A stretch of DNA of 64,000 bases. It comes from Clostridia bacterium. Lineage in GTDB: Bacteria > Bacillota > Clostridia > Christensenellales > Christensenellaceae. The position numbers and the translations under genes were made by a program. The DNA lies in the NCBI GenBank assembly GCA_017439085.1, contig JAFRTU010000016.1:126059-190058 (forward strand), written 5' to 3'. The stretch's first letter is position 1. Each line of letters begins with the position of its first letter. The notes below the pieces were generated by a model. That model saw only the letters and a program-made list of their open reading frames with translations. It was not told the origin of the DNA and made no database searches. Positions 26,641 through 35,070 of this stretch are shown piece after piece.

Positions 26641-26884
26641 CGGCAATAAATGAGCTTACGCTCACTTTGGGTGGTATCTCTACCAACATATGTACGTGGT
26701 CCGGACATACCTCTGCTTCTATGATGTTTATCCCTTTCCACTCACATAGCTGTCGTAGTATTTTCCCTATTGCTATCCTCTTTTCCTGGAAAAATACTTT
26801 CCTTCTGTATTTCGGTGCAAACACTATATGATATTTGCAATTCCATTTAGTGTGACTTAAACTATTCGTATCGTTTAGACTCAT
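26641..26884 (-). pseudogene. IS200-type transposase TnpA, truncated
   Basis: From the ATG at 26884 the translation shows the TnpA start (HTKWNCKYHIVFAPKYRRK) and the HUH motif CPDHVHMLVEIPPK, then loses similarity after SVSSFI. About 80-90 of ~150 residues remain. The C-terminal helix with the catalytic tyrosine is missing, so the protein should be inactive. The break lies ~15 nt after the msrA stop codon on the other strand. Confidence 0.88.
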
Positions 26885-27001
26885 TTTGAACTCCTTTTGA
26901 TTTACTTGTGCGACTGGCGGTCTCACTTAGTTTATCAGACTGGAGTTCTTTTTTCTTCTCATCGGTTAACCTTCACTGAACCACTCGCCTAGCGAGTGGT
27001 T
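26641..27001 (-). mobile_element. Remnant of an IS200/IS605-family element
   Basis: It contains the truncated tnpA and, ~95 nt upstream of its start, a perfect hairpin AACCACTCGC-CTA-GCGAGTGGTT (26979-27001), the sort of subterminal hairpin that IS200-type transposases recognise at the left end. The right end is missing, replaced by the msrA 3' flank. There is no associated tnpB. Confidence 0.82.
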
Positions 27002-27016
27002 TTACGATACAAGAAA

Positions 27017-27042
27017 AACGGCATGCCCCATGTCATGCCGTT
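27017..27042 (-). terminator. Terminator after the shikimate-dehydrogenase-like gene
   Basis: The stem AACGGCATG/CATGCCGTT has an eight-base loop and is followed by TTTTTC on the minus strand. Confidence 0.85.
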
Positions 27043-27082
27043 AAAGGCTTATGCTGATTCGGATCCCGCAAAACGTTCCTCT

Positions 27083-27652
27083 TTATGATTTCTGAAACTC
27101 CGGTGCCATGAGTTCAAACTGTTTCTCCTCCATGAACCCAGCCATTTCGGTGCCGTTCATTGTCCTACAGCCTCTGATCCTGGCATTGCCCAGGAATGCC
27201 GTCTCTTCTAGTTCGCTAACTGCGTCGAAATAGAACTGATCAGTCTCTATGAACTCCTCCGGTAAGGGACTCTTTCCTATGGTATCTCCCTCTCCCACCC
27301 CGGAAGCGTTTATTATGACGTTGCAGTCTGAGATCTTGGAATAGTCTCCCGGTTCCACATGATAGACCCTTATCCCGTAATCTCTTCTGAGATCCACTGA
27401 AAGGCTCTCGGCAAGTTCAGGGAGTATATCCATTATGTATACGGATCTTGCTCCGTTCTCTGCCAGAGACGTGCAGATCGCCGATCCGGTCTTTCCCGCA
27501 CCGAAACAGAAGAAACTGTTCCTGCTTATCTCTATTCCCTCTTTTTCCATGGATCTCATGAAACCGTATGCGTTGCTTTTGAATATCGCAGATTCGGAGG
27601 CAGATGTCGAAACATCATCCCTTATTACCGGTATCCTGCCGTCTTCTCTCAT
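27083..27652 (-). pseudogene. Shikimate dehydrogenase-like C-terminal domain, probably decayed aroE
   Basis: 189 residues corresponding to the NAD(P)-binding half of AroE: SNAYGFMRSMEKEGIEIS, then FFCFGAGKTGSAICTSLAENG, an INASGVG strand, and the late GTEMAGFMEEKQF helix. The ~100-residue N-terminal shikimate-binding domain is absent. In a different frame just upstream (27652-27726, minus) the sequence reads AGHLMKADNIMMPEKNR, resembling the AroE N-terminal MNxTMPxKN motif. It does have GGCGGAGG before the ATG, so an expressed Rossmann-domain protein cannot be excluded, but a frameshifted and deleted aroE is the simpler reading. Confidence 0.68.
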
Positions 27653-27772
27653 TAAAGAAACCTCCGCCTGTTTTTTTCCGGCATCATTATATTATCGGCC
27701 TTCATGAGATGACCAGCATACAGCAACTATAGTTTCCCGAATTATCAATAAAGATTTCTTCCTTATCCAATA

Positions 27773-28246
27773 TCAGGCAACGGTGTAATAGATGGAATCG
27801 ACGGCTCCGTTCGACACGTATATGGAAATACAGGTGTTGCCGCGTTTCAGGATCAGTTCCTGGTTCTCCTTGGGATCCTGACCATACAGTTCCTTCACCT
27901 TTCCTGCATCGTCTCCAAGAGCAAGTCCTTCAGGGGTCGTGATGTTGGGATCCACGATATAGATGATATCCAGTATCTCCTTGTCACCGTCAATGTTGGT
28001 GGTTATCGTTATATCGCCGTAATCATATTCAACGGACATGCCATCAAGAGCACAGTTCTCCACTTCGAACCTGCTCAGCGGTTCCGGCAGTTTCTTCTGG
28101 TCGAATTCTTCTCCGGGGACCAGTTCCACGCCTTCATATGTGAATGAGAACTTCTCCGGTGCCTTCTCCTCTTCCTTCTTGCCGCATGAAGCCGTAAAGA
28201 GCATTATCGCCACTGCAAGCAAAAGAGCCATTATCCTTTTCATCAT
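27773..28246 (-). CDS. Small lipoprotein, last gene of the surface operon
   Basis: 157 residues. The signal peptide ends at the lipobox FTASC. The mature part is acidic and beta-rich (FSFTYEGVELVPGEEFD, then DITITTNIDGDKEIL and ISIYVSNGAVDSIYY), giving the look of a small adaptor domain. I do not recognise the family. The ATG overlaps the upstream stop by ATGA, so expression is coupled to the SGNH protein. Confidence 0.72.
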   Translation of the reverse strand: MMKRIMALLLAVAIMLFTASCGKKEEEKAPEKFSFTYEGVELVPGEEFDQKKLPEPLSRFEVENCALDGMSVEYDYGDITITTNIDGDKEILDIIYIVDPNITTPEGLALGDDAGKVKELYGQDPKENQELILKRGNTCISIYVSNGAVDSIYYTVA

Positions 28247-29256
28247 TTTTCTCCTTCCGTTGCCTTATGATACTCTTTGAGTTTTTCTATGTATCTTGCC
28301 TCTATATCTGCTTCTCCCCTGTGATCGGTAAGTCCCAGATCATCTCTGAGTTTCTCAGAGATGTATGCGGAGAGCTTTTCCGCTCCGTACAGGTTCAGAT
28401 GCACTCCTCCGTCATATGTGTCAGTTGAGAAATCGAGTCCTATCTCGTCCCTTGCCTTCGTGAGGTCGTAGTATATGAGCCCGTGTTCCCCGGCATATGA
28501 GCTTATCTGTTCGTCATACTCCTCATACCAGTAGGGATACAGGCACGGGGATTTCACGAGCACAAGCTTTATGCCGTTCTCACGGCACAGTTCTTCCATC
28601 CTGTCCAGATAATCATAGCATATCTCTGCAAATGCATAGTTCTTTGGCGGTCTCTTTGCAGGCAGATCTCCGACAGGCCTGGTCTCCATGTTCAGGAGAT
28701 ATCCCTCAAATGTATTGTCTTTCGTTCTATACAGATATTCAATATCCTCTTCCGTGAGCTTGTCGAACCTGGAGTGATATCTGAGTATAGGGAAGACATA
28801 TGAGAGGAAGCTTTCTTCTTCCGTCATGGAAGCTTTTATGATGCCTATCTTCTCAGAAGACCATCTCATCCTGTCTATAGTGAGTCTGTTATATGCCTCG
28901 CTCACCGGTTCCGAGTACCTCATGGAGTTCACATTGAATATGACAACTCTCGGTGTCTCGTACCTGAGAGTTTCCTTCAGGATGTAATATGACTGCCATA
29001 TGAGCTGCTGGGACGAGCCCCTTATGTATGCCGTGATGCCGTAGTCTTCATACATCTTAAGAGGAGAGTAGTTGGAGTACACCTCGCAGTCTCCGAGAAA
29101 GATCACGTCGTGATCTCCGTATTCCCTGTAATACTGTGAGACCATGCTTCCCTCTATCAGGTCGGTCATGTACTTGGGCGTCAGAAGTCTCTGCAGCAGA
29201 GCGGCTATGAGCACGAATACTATCACTATGGCTAATATCTTGACTGTCTTCTTCAT
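28243..29256 (-). CDS. Membrane-anchored SGNH-like protein, probable partner of the MBOAT acyltransferase
   Basis: 337 residues. A signal anchor (~7-24) is followed by an extracytoplasmic domain. DVIFLGDCEVYSNYSP matches block I of SGNH/AlgJ/DltD-like proteins with Cys replacing the usual Ser in GDSE, RVVIFNVNSMRYS fits block III, and DGGVHLNLYGAEKLS carries the catalytic-type Asp/His pair (DxxH). Such proteins work with MBOAT membrane acyltransferases to transfer acyl groups onto extracellular polymers. It lies 10 nt after the MBOAT gene. The Ser-to-Cys change is unusual. Confidence 0.8.
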   Translation of the reverse strand: MKKTVKILAIVIVFVLIAALLQRLLTPKYMTDLIEGSMVSQYYREYGDHDVIFLGDCEVYSNYSPLKMYEDYGITAYIRGSSQQLIWQSYYILKETLRYETPRVVIFNVNSMRYSEPVSEAYNRLTIDRMRWSSEKIGIIKASMTEEESFLSYVFPILRYHSRFDKLTEEDIEYLYRTKDNTFEGYLLNMETRPVGDLPAKRPPKNYAFAEICYDYLDRMEELCRENGIKLVLVKSPCLYPYWYEEYDEQISSYAGEHGLIYYDLTKARDEIGLDFSTDTYDGGVHLNLYGAEKLSAYISEKLRDDLGLTDHRGEADIEARYIEKLKEYHKATEGEK

Positions 29257-29266
29257 GCCCGTCCTC

Positions 29267-30529
29267 CTAGAACCTGCTGTATATGAAGTCCGTGGCGTTG
29301 AAGCCGAGACCGTATGTTCCGAACACGAGGATTATGAGTGCAATGGCCATTATTATAGACCATCTGCCCGTGACCCCCATGTTCTTGAGCCCTTCATCTA
29401 TCTTCTCTTTCCTGCAGTCATATATAAACAGGATCAGAAGCGAAGGAATGAGCACCAGGGCATCCGTGAGTGTAAGCCCGAGATCCTTGAAGCTGTCTCC
29501 TGCACCCGAAGGTATGATGTCCGTGAATACGGAGCCCATCATGAAAAGGGCCGTTCCCGTTCCCTGCCATATGAAGAATGACCACAGAACTGAGATAAGG
29601 ATGAACGTGATAACCCTATTCACCGTTCTGTTCTTCGTTTTGAAAAGATCTCCCGTGACTACGAGGAGCCCGTTTATGATGCCCCAGAGTATGTAGTGTA
29701 TGCCGTGCCAGAGGCCTGATGCCAGAAATGTGATCACGAGGTTCACTGCACGCATGAGCTTGCCCTTTCTGTTGCCTCCGAGGGGTATGTATATATGGTC
29801 CCTGAGCCAGGAACCGAGAGTGATATGCCACTTTCTCCAGAATTCCTGAACGGTCTCGGAGAAATAAGGCCTGTCGAAATTCTCGCTCATGCCTATCCCG
29901 AGCATCTTCGATACCCCGAGAGCCATGTCCATGCCTCCCGAGAAATCGCAGTACAGCTGTATCGAATAAACGAACATTGCTGCAAGGGCATATATGCCCC
30001 TGAACCTCTCGGTATCTGAGGCCAGTATGGCCATGGGAACGGATAATCTGTTGGCTATCACTATCTTCTTGAAGCCGCCCCAGGCAGTCCTCATGAGTCC
30101 CCCTGTGATATTCTCGTATGTATCCATGCTCCTGTTCTCAAGAGCAAGACTGAAAGAACCGTATCTTTCTATCGGTCCCACGAACATGTGAGGCAGATAG
30201 CTCACGTACAGAAGGAATCTCGGGAAGTTCTTTTCCGCCTCCGTCTTTCCCTTGTAGACATCGCTGATATATGAGATCATCTGGAGCGAGAAGTACGAGA
30301 GCCCGAATGAGAATGCAAGGCTCAGCCCTGTAATAGGTGCGGTCTTTAAGAGCAGAAGAGGAAGAGCGGTCACTGCAGTTCCCGCGATCAGGAGCCATTT
30401 TCTGCGGTACACGAAGAGACCCGTCACAAAGCATATGACGCTCATCAAGAGGAGCATCACAGCTCCCCAGATCCCATATGTCAGATATATGGCGAGTCCC
30501 GCCAGAAGTACCGCGAGTTCGAATATCAT
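29267..30529 (-). CDS. MBOAT-family O-acyltransferase, AlgI/DltB-like
   Basis: 420 residues, about 11 transmembrane helices. Motifs are FGLSYFSLQMISYISDVY, LYCDFSGGMDMALG, FDRPYFSETVQEFWRKWHITLGSWLRDHIYIPLGGNRKG and the catalytic His in LASGLWHGIHYILWG. These enzymes pass acyl groups across the membrane to extracellular acceptors such as alginate, teichoic acid or peptidoglycan. The ATG at 30529 follows the upstream stop by 1 nt; a longer open frame extends into that gene. The acceptor is unknown. Confidence 0.93.
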   Translation of the reverse strand: MIFELAVLLAGLAIYLTYGIWGAVMLLLMSVICFVTGLFVYRRKWLLIAGTAVTALPLLLLKTAPITGLSLAFSFGLSYFSLQMISYISDVYKGKTEAEKNFPRFLLYVSYLPHMFVGPIERYGSFSLALENRSMDTYENITGGLMRTAWGGFKKIVIANRLSVPMAILASDTERFRGIYALAAMFVYSIQLYCDFSGGMDMALGVSKMLGIGMSENFDRPYFSETVQEFWRKWHITLGSWLRDHIYIPLGGNRKGKLMRAVNLVITFLASGLWHGIHYILWGIINGLLVVTGDLFKTKNRTVNRVITFILISVLWSFFIWQGTGTALFMMGSVFTDIIPSGAGDSFKDLGLTLTDALVLIPSLLILFIYDCRKEKIDEGLKNMGVTGRWSIIMAIALIILVFGTYGLGFNATDFIYSRF

Positions 30530-30530
30530 G

Positions 30531-32108
30531 TCAGTTGCATGCAGGCCACTTGTCGTGATCCCAGTCCCTCCCCGAGAGTGTGGACAGTCTCTGTTCGTCA
30601 TTCATTATGCTGTATTTTCCATGGAGCCTGCTTGGTGTGGCGTCCATGTGCTTCCACTGTCCGTTTATCTTCACTATGAGCCAGTAGTGCGTCTTGTCTG
30701 TAGTATGGATGATCTGGCAAGATATTCCCTTTTCATCCAGTAAGGCCTTGAAGCACTTTGCGTGCACATAGCAGTTTCCGTATTTGTTCTTGAAGCCGTA
30801 CCATATGGGATCGCTGCCGCCGTAGTTGGTGTTGTATTTCACGTTGGTCCTCACATAGTCTCTTATCTTCTCAGGATCCTTGCTGAGTCCGGAGGCGATC
30901 TGCTTTACGAGGGCATCGGTATCCTCCTTGTCGTGATTGACCGTCACCTTTCTCTTGGAGGATGCCTTGTTCCCAGCCTTGTCCTGAGCGGTATAAATCA
31001 CATAGTATGTCCCTGCCTTCGAAGTATCCACCTTGCTCGGATCGAAGGTGAACTCCACCTGTCCGTCCCTGTCGTCCTTGCAGGTGACTCCGGAAGAATA
31101 GTTGGGAGAAGAATGCTTCTCCACCTTGAGCTCTCCGAGTCCGGAGAACTTCGGTGCAACGGTATCGGTGATCACCTCAAGGGTAGCTTCCTTCACTGTG
31201 GCATTCCCGTATCTGTCCTTTGCCTCCACCTGTATCTTCTGCTTGCCTGCCTTCGAATTATCAGGCGTGGTGAGAAGATTCGTTTCCACCTCTCCCGAGA
31301 TATCCTTTACAGATACTACGAAATCCCTCTTGGCTATCGTATCACCGACATAGATCTTGGCATTCTTCACCTCGAGTTCCGGAGGAGTGGTGTCTTCCAC
31401 GGTGACGACGCATTCACAAGTCTGGTCTCCGTCTGTGCTTACGATCGTATATGTTCCCACCGGTGAAGCGTTTATCTCATCCAGTTTCAGCTGGTCTACA
31501 AGATCAGCATCCTTCAACGGATCTATGAGGATATCCTCCTTCGTGAGCATTGTCCCAAGCTCAAGCGTGTATTTCTTGTACATCCATACGTAATAGACGT
31601 TAGCTTCTCCCCTGGTCTCGTTTCCGTATGAGTCCTTGACTGTGAGATGTGCCACCACGTTGCTGTAGCCTTCGCCCCCGCTAAAGGGTTCGCTGAACTC
31701 TACCGTGATCGGGGAAAGGTCCTCCATGGACTCTATGAAGTTCTCGGGCAGGATCTCGTCTCCCGTGATAGCGTATACATCCTTGAAGACAACTTTCGGA
31801 GCAGTCGTGTCCTCTATCGTGAGCTTTACCGTCTCCTCCTTCCTGCCCTGTGCAAAGACTATGTCCTGAGTCCCCACGAGGCCAAGGTCTATAGCCTCCT
31901 TTGCAGTCACCATGTTCACCCTGTCGGGCTTCGCATGCTCGGTCAGGAATGCGGATATGTCCGGAAGGTCTTCTCCTAGTTCCATCGTCACATCGTGGAA
32001 CTTCGGCTGCTCATAGTACCAGTACTCGTAAACTCCGAGCCCAACAAGGCCCGAGATCAGAAGCCATATGAACAGCTTTCCGAAAATGCTCCCAAAAAAT
32101 CGTTTCAT
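30531..32108 (-). CDS. Membrane-anchored protein with Ig-like repeats and a transglutaminase-like domain
   Basis: 525 residues. An N-terminal signal anchor (FIWLLISGLVGLGVY) is followed by about four Ig-like modules, each opening with a DTTAPKV or DTTPPEL-type motif (residues ~100, 240, 320), as in DUF5011/HYR domains. The C-terminal transglutaminase-like core has Cys446 (YGNCYVHAK), His474 (THYWLIV) and Asp489 (HMDATP), a complete Cys-His-Asp triad. Likely roles are amide bond cleavage or crosslinking at the cell wall. Its ATG shares a base with the preceding TGA. Confidence 0.88.
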   Translation of the reverse strand: MKRFFGSIFGKLFIWLLISGLVGLGVYEYWYYEQPKFHDVTMELGEDLPDISAFLTEHAKPDRVNMVTAKEAIDLGLVGTQDIVFAQGRKEETVKLTIEDTTAPKVVFKDVYAITGDEILPENFIESMEDLSPITVEFSEPFSGGEGYSNVVAHLTVKDSYGNETRGEANVYYVWMYKKYTLELGTMLTKEDILIDPLKDADLVDQLKLDEINASPVGTYTIVSTDGDQTCECVVTVEDTTPPELEVKNAKIYVGDTIAKRDFVVSVKDISGEVETNLLTTPDNSKAGKQKIQVEAKDRYGNATVKEATLEVITDTVAPKFSGLGELKVEKHSSPNYSSGVTCKDDRDGQVEFTFDPSKVDTSKAGTYYVIYTAQDKAGNKASSKRKVTVNHDKEDTDALVKQIASGLSKDPEKIRDYVRTNVKYNTNYGGSDPIWYGFKNKYGNCYVHAKCFKALLDEKGISCQIIHTTDKTHYWLIVKINGQWKHMDATPSRLHGKYSIMNDEQRLSTLSGRDWDHDKWPACN

Positions 32109-34006
32109 CAAAAGTCTCCCTTCAGATATCCCTCTTTGTCGAAGGAGTAGTCTTTACCGTCTATGTTGACGGTCCCGTTCGTAAGATAGGTCCCGTCTTC
32201 GTTCCTGTATCTCCAGCCGATATCGTCCTTTGTGAATCCCTCGGAAGAGACTCCCTCATAGAGAGGCGGAGGATTATAGCTGTTCTTCGCATCGTCATCC
32301 TGGAAATGCCACCATTCTGCTGTCAGACCGGCAAAACCGGAGCTCTTCATGATCTCTTCAAGGAGCTTCGAATTATCGTTGTTCCTCTTGGTCTCGGCAT
32401 TCCAGCTGAGATCATGCATGTCAGTCTGCATCGTAAGCTCCTCCCCGTCGGCTTCAAGAGTCAGATCCAGGGCTACTCCCCTGTTGTGCCTTGAAGTGGT
32501 ATGGGACAGGAATCTGTCAAGAGGATATCTCCCCTTATCGGATATGTACTCGGCATAGGTCATTTCCTTTCCCGGTATCTCTGAATCAGCAAAGATCTTT
32601 GCCGTCTTATATGTCTCCTGCGTGGCCTTCTGAGGTCTGAAGCTCTCATATATCCTGAGTTTCATCCCCTGCTCCTTTGCCCTGAACGCAGCCTGTTCAA
32701 GCTTTGATGTCACTGGGTACAGAAGCGGCACCACGAAGGTACCATCCTTATGCATCATATGCTCGTAGCCCGGTATCACCTTTCCGGTGACACCCGGTAT
32801 CTTGTAGTCATGGAATATGAAAAGTGAAGAATATGCGTTAGTTATGTCGTAGCTGAAAAGATCGCCGCACATCTCGTAAAGGTCTATCATACAGTAGTCG
32901 CAGTCGATATACCCTTCCGTCTTACCGTCCCTTATAAGAAACTTGCCGTTCTCTTCAGCCAGCACGCATAGAGTCGTACCCTTCTTCACCGTTCCCGCCT
33001 TTACCTTGCCTGCGGGATCGGAGTATACCGTCAGATCCTTAATCGGCCAGACGGTCGAATATATAACACAGCTCTCATTGCTCACAACGCATGAGTTCGA
33101 TGTCTTGTCCTTCGTCTCGACCCTGTAGGATGCTTCTGAATACGGTTCTCTGAAAGTGACGCTGCATTCGGTCACGTCACCTCCGAATGTATACAGTTCC
33201 TTCCACTCTCCGTCCTTTTCCTGCTTTACCGTATATGAGCTGCTCTCCACGTCGTTCCAGGAGAGCCTGTAGAGATATTCTCCCTGTTTAACGATATTCA
33301 GTACCAGATCCTCTTTGCTCTTGTCTTTTGACGGACTTGCGACCAGAATCTCCTGTCTTCTGTATTTTAAGGTATATCCCTTGCCCTCCTCTAAGGGGTC
33401 CATATATACGGTGATCGAATCGCCCGAAAGCCCGTTTATCCGCAGAGGATCGAAGGATGCGGAAGAAGTGAATGAGCCTATGCTCTCCTCACCTTTTGCG
33501 GTGAGGACGTATACATCCATCTTCAGTTCCTTTTTCCAGCTGAGATATATCTTCCCGTCCTTTTCACTCTTCTCATATGTTATCCCGGGATCGGCTCCCG
33601 GAGAAAGATTAGCCGCCTCTTTTGTCTGTCCCTTTCCCTTGTTCTCAGGGATGGATATCCTTATCCCCATGCTGGGCGGGAAAGAGGAGACATGGCATTT
33701 TTCAGACTTGTTCTCAAATGAAGAGAAGACCGTTCCCTTCTCTTCATCAGTGATCTCCACGAAATATGAAGATGCCCCTTCAGCCACAGGCCAGGAGATG
33801 TCGAGCCCGCCATTTTGAGCCTCTGCTATCAGTATCTTTCCGTCGGCAAAGGTCAGAAGGGCGTTCTCCCTGATCAGTGACCCTACGGCAAAAAAGAGCA
33901 CCAGCAAAACGATGGCACAAATAAGCGTGAAAACAGAAATGAGGATCTTCCTCTGTCTCTGTCTCTTCAGCTTCATGATTCTTCTACGCTCATTATGTCG
34001 TTCCAT
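32108..34006 (-). CDS. M15 D-Ala-D-Ala dipeptidase (VanX/DdpX-like) with surface modules
   Basis: 632 residues. An N-terminal anchor (ILISVFTLICAIVLLVLFFAVG) is followed by beta modules, an SH3-like segment (~330-370), and a C-terminal peptidase with SHTTSRHNRGVALDLTL (His and Asp zinc ligands) and EWWHF (third His), plus YESFRPQKA. This is the VanX-type zinc peptidase family that cleaves D-Ala-D-Ala-type peptides in cell-wall metabolism. The end, GWRYRNEDGTYLTNGTV and YSFDKEGYLKGDF, resembles a choline/cell-wall-binding repeat. The ATG at 34006 is preferred; a GTG at 34024 lacks a ribosome site. There is no sign of vancomycin-resistance partners nearby. Confidence 0.85.
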   Translation of the reverse strand: MERHNERRRIMKLKRQRQRKILISVFTLICAIVLLVLFFAVGSLIRENALLTFADGKILIAEAQNGGLDISWPVAEGASSYFVEITDEEKGTVFSSFENKSEKCHVSSFPPSMGIRISIPENKGKGQTKEAANLSPGADPGITYEKSEKDGKIYLSWKKELKMDVYVLTAKGEESIGSFTSSASFDPLRINGLSGDSITVYMDPLEEGKGYTLKYRRQEILVASPSKDKSKEDLVLNIVKQGEYLYRLSWNDVESSSYTVKQEKDGEWKELYTFGGDVTECSVTFREPYSEASYRVETKDKTSNSCVVSNESCVIYSTVWPIKDLTVYSDPAGKVKAGTVKKGTTLCVLAEENGKFLIRDGKTEGYIDCDYCMIDLYEMCGDLFSYDITNAYSSLFIFHDYKIPGVTGKVIPGYEHMMHKDGTFVVPLLYPVTSKLEQAAFRAKEQGMKLRIYESFRPQKATQETYKTAKIFADSEIPGKEMTYAEYISDKGRYPLDRFLSHTTSRHNRGVALDLTLEADGEELTMQTDMHDLSWNAETKRNNDNSKLLEEIMKSSGFAGLTAEWWHFQDDDAKNSYNPPPLYEGVSSEGFTKDDIGWRYRNEDGTYLTNGTVNIDGKDYSFDKEGYLKGDF

Positions 34007-34039
34007 AGCCGTTTTTGTTCCCACAAAGAATTACTTGAG

Positions 34040-34726
34040 TCAAACGAGGTCTTCCGTCCGCAATATGTTGAATACTATCTGTATCTCGTCTTCTATCTGA
34101 ATGTCTTCAGGTTCAGCATCAATTCCCATTGCCGTATCTGCCTCTTCGGCGTACGCATTTCTGGATTTTGCCATCATGAAGCCTACCGGTCTCGTAAAGA
34201 AATCCTGATTTCCCTGAGAATAGTCGATCCTGGCTATATCTCCGAGACCTATGCCTGCAGCCTCACAGATGATCTCCGCCTTTTCCATGGCATCCTTCAC
34301 TGCACTCCTGATAAGTTCCTTTTTTACTGCATCGCGGTCCTTTACGGTATATCCTATATCAAACCTCGGAGTGGACGAGAGCCTGGCAAGCCTTCCTATG
34401 ACTCTGCCCAGCATCTCCCCGTCATTTGGGAACTTCACGTTTATCTCCTGTCTGGTGTTGTAAAAGCGGAAGCGCTCGACCCAGTGTCCGCTGCTGTCCT
34501 GTATGCTCTCATATTCCGGATATACCCTGAAGCTTCCCGTCCTGATGTCCCCTTCTCCGAATCCGAGATCTGAGAAAGCCTCCTTCAGTTCACTGAGCTG
34601 TGCCGTCGCATTCTTTATGGACTCCCAGTATTTCTTGTCCTGGGATTCAAGGGAGATGGAGATCTCTATCTGATCAGGCTTTACTGATGCCTTTCCTTTT
34701 CCGAATATGGTTATGGTCCTGTCCAT
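34040..34726 (-). CDS. SIMPL-domain (DUF541) protein
   Basis: 228 residues without a signal peptide. ITIFGKGKASVKPDQIEISISLES is the typical SIMPL start; the pattern repeats at RFDIGYTVKDRD and ends in IQIEDEIQIVFNIL. The family includes periplasmic BP26 and oxidative-stress proteins of uncertain function. It is the first gene of the surface operon, preceded by AAGGAGGAAG and an extended -10 promoter. Confidence 0.88.
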   Translation of the reverse strand: MDRTITIFGKGKASVKPDQIEISISLESQDKKYWESIKNATAQLSELKEAFSDLGFGEGDIRTGSFRVYPEYESIQDSSGHWVERFRFYNTRQEINVKFPNDGEMLGRVIGRLARLSSTPRFDIGYTVKDRDAVKKELIRSAVKDAMEKAEIICEAAGIGLGDIARIDYSQGNQDFFTRPVGFMMAKSRNAYAEEADTAMGIDAEPEDIQIEDEIQIVFNILRTEDLV

Positions 34727-34750
34727 ATAAACTTCCTCCTTTATCTTTTA

Positions 34751-34759
34751 ATTATATCA
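34751..34759 (-). promoter_or_regulatory. Extended -10 promoter of the surface operon
   Basis: Minus-strand TGATATAAT. The extended TGn form compensates for a weak -35 (CGAACA at 17 bp). Confidence 0.6.
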
Positions 34760-35070
34760 TTTTAGGATGGAACTGTTCGCTGTAAAGAAAAGTAAACAGC
34801 TGAGTGGATGGTATAATACATCTGTATATAAATACGATCGTGAGACCTGACCATGAAAATAAGACTGTTGCGCATCATAACCTTAAGCATCGTAATCGAT
34901 TCCATACTTAAGGAAGGGACCTTATGACAGGCGTACCATTGCCGTCTCAGCATGTATAGCAGTGTGCGTATTTCAGGAGTTGCGGACATCTGAAAAATCA
35001 ATTTTTTCCATGCCGTAACCATTTTTTAGACGGGACTTTTTACAATATACTACGGCTGATCAAGGTCAGT
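34760..35070. other. Intergenic region without a convincing gene
   Basis: It holds the minus-strand surface-operon promoter at its left end and a plus-strand TATAAT (34812-34817) that may serve alkA. Only very short open frames are seen. No repeat or RNA gene is recognised. Confidence 0.5.

Noticed and set aside
30531..34006. Vancomycin-resistance cluster because of the VanX-like dipeptidase
   Set aside because: No vanH, vanA-type ligase or VanRS regulators are present; the peptidase is anchored and embedded in a surface operon.
34762..35022. 86-residue minus-strand open frame between the SIMPL and alkA genes
   Set aside because: No ribosome site, atypical composition and overlap with promoter elements.
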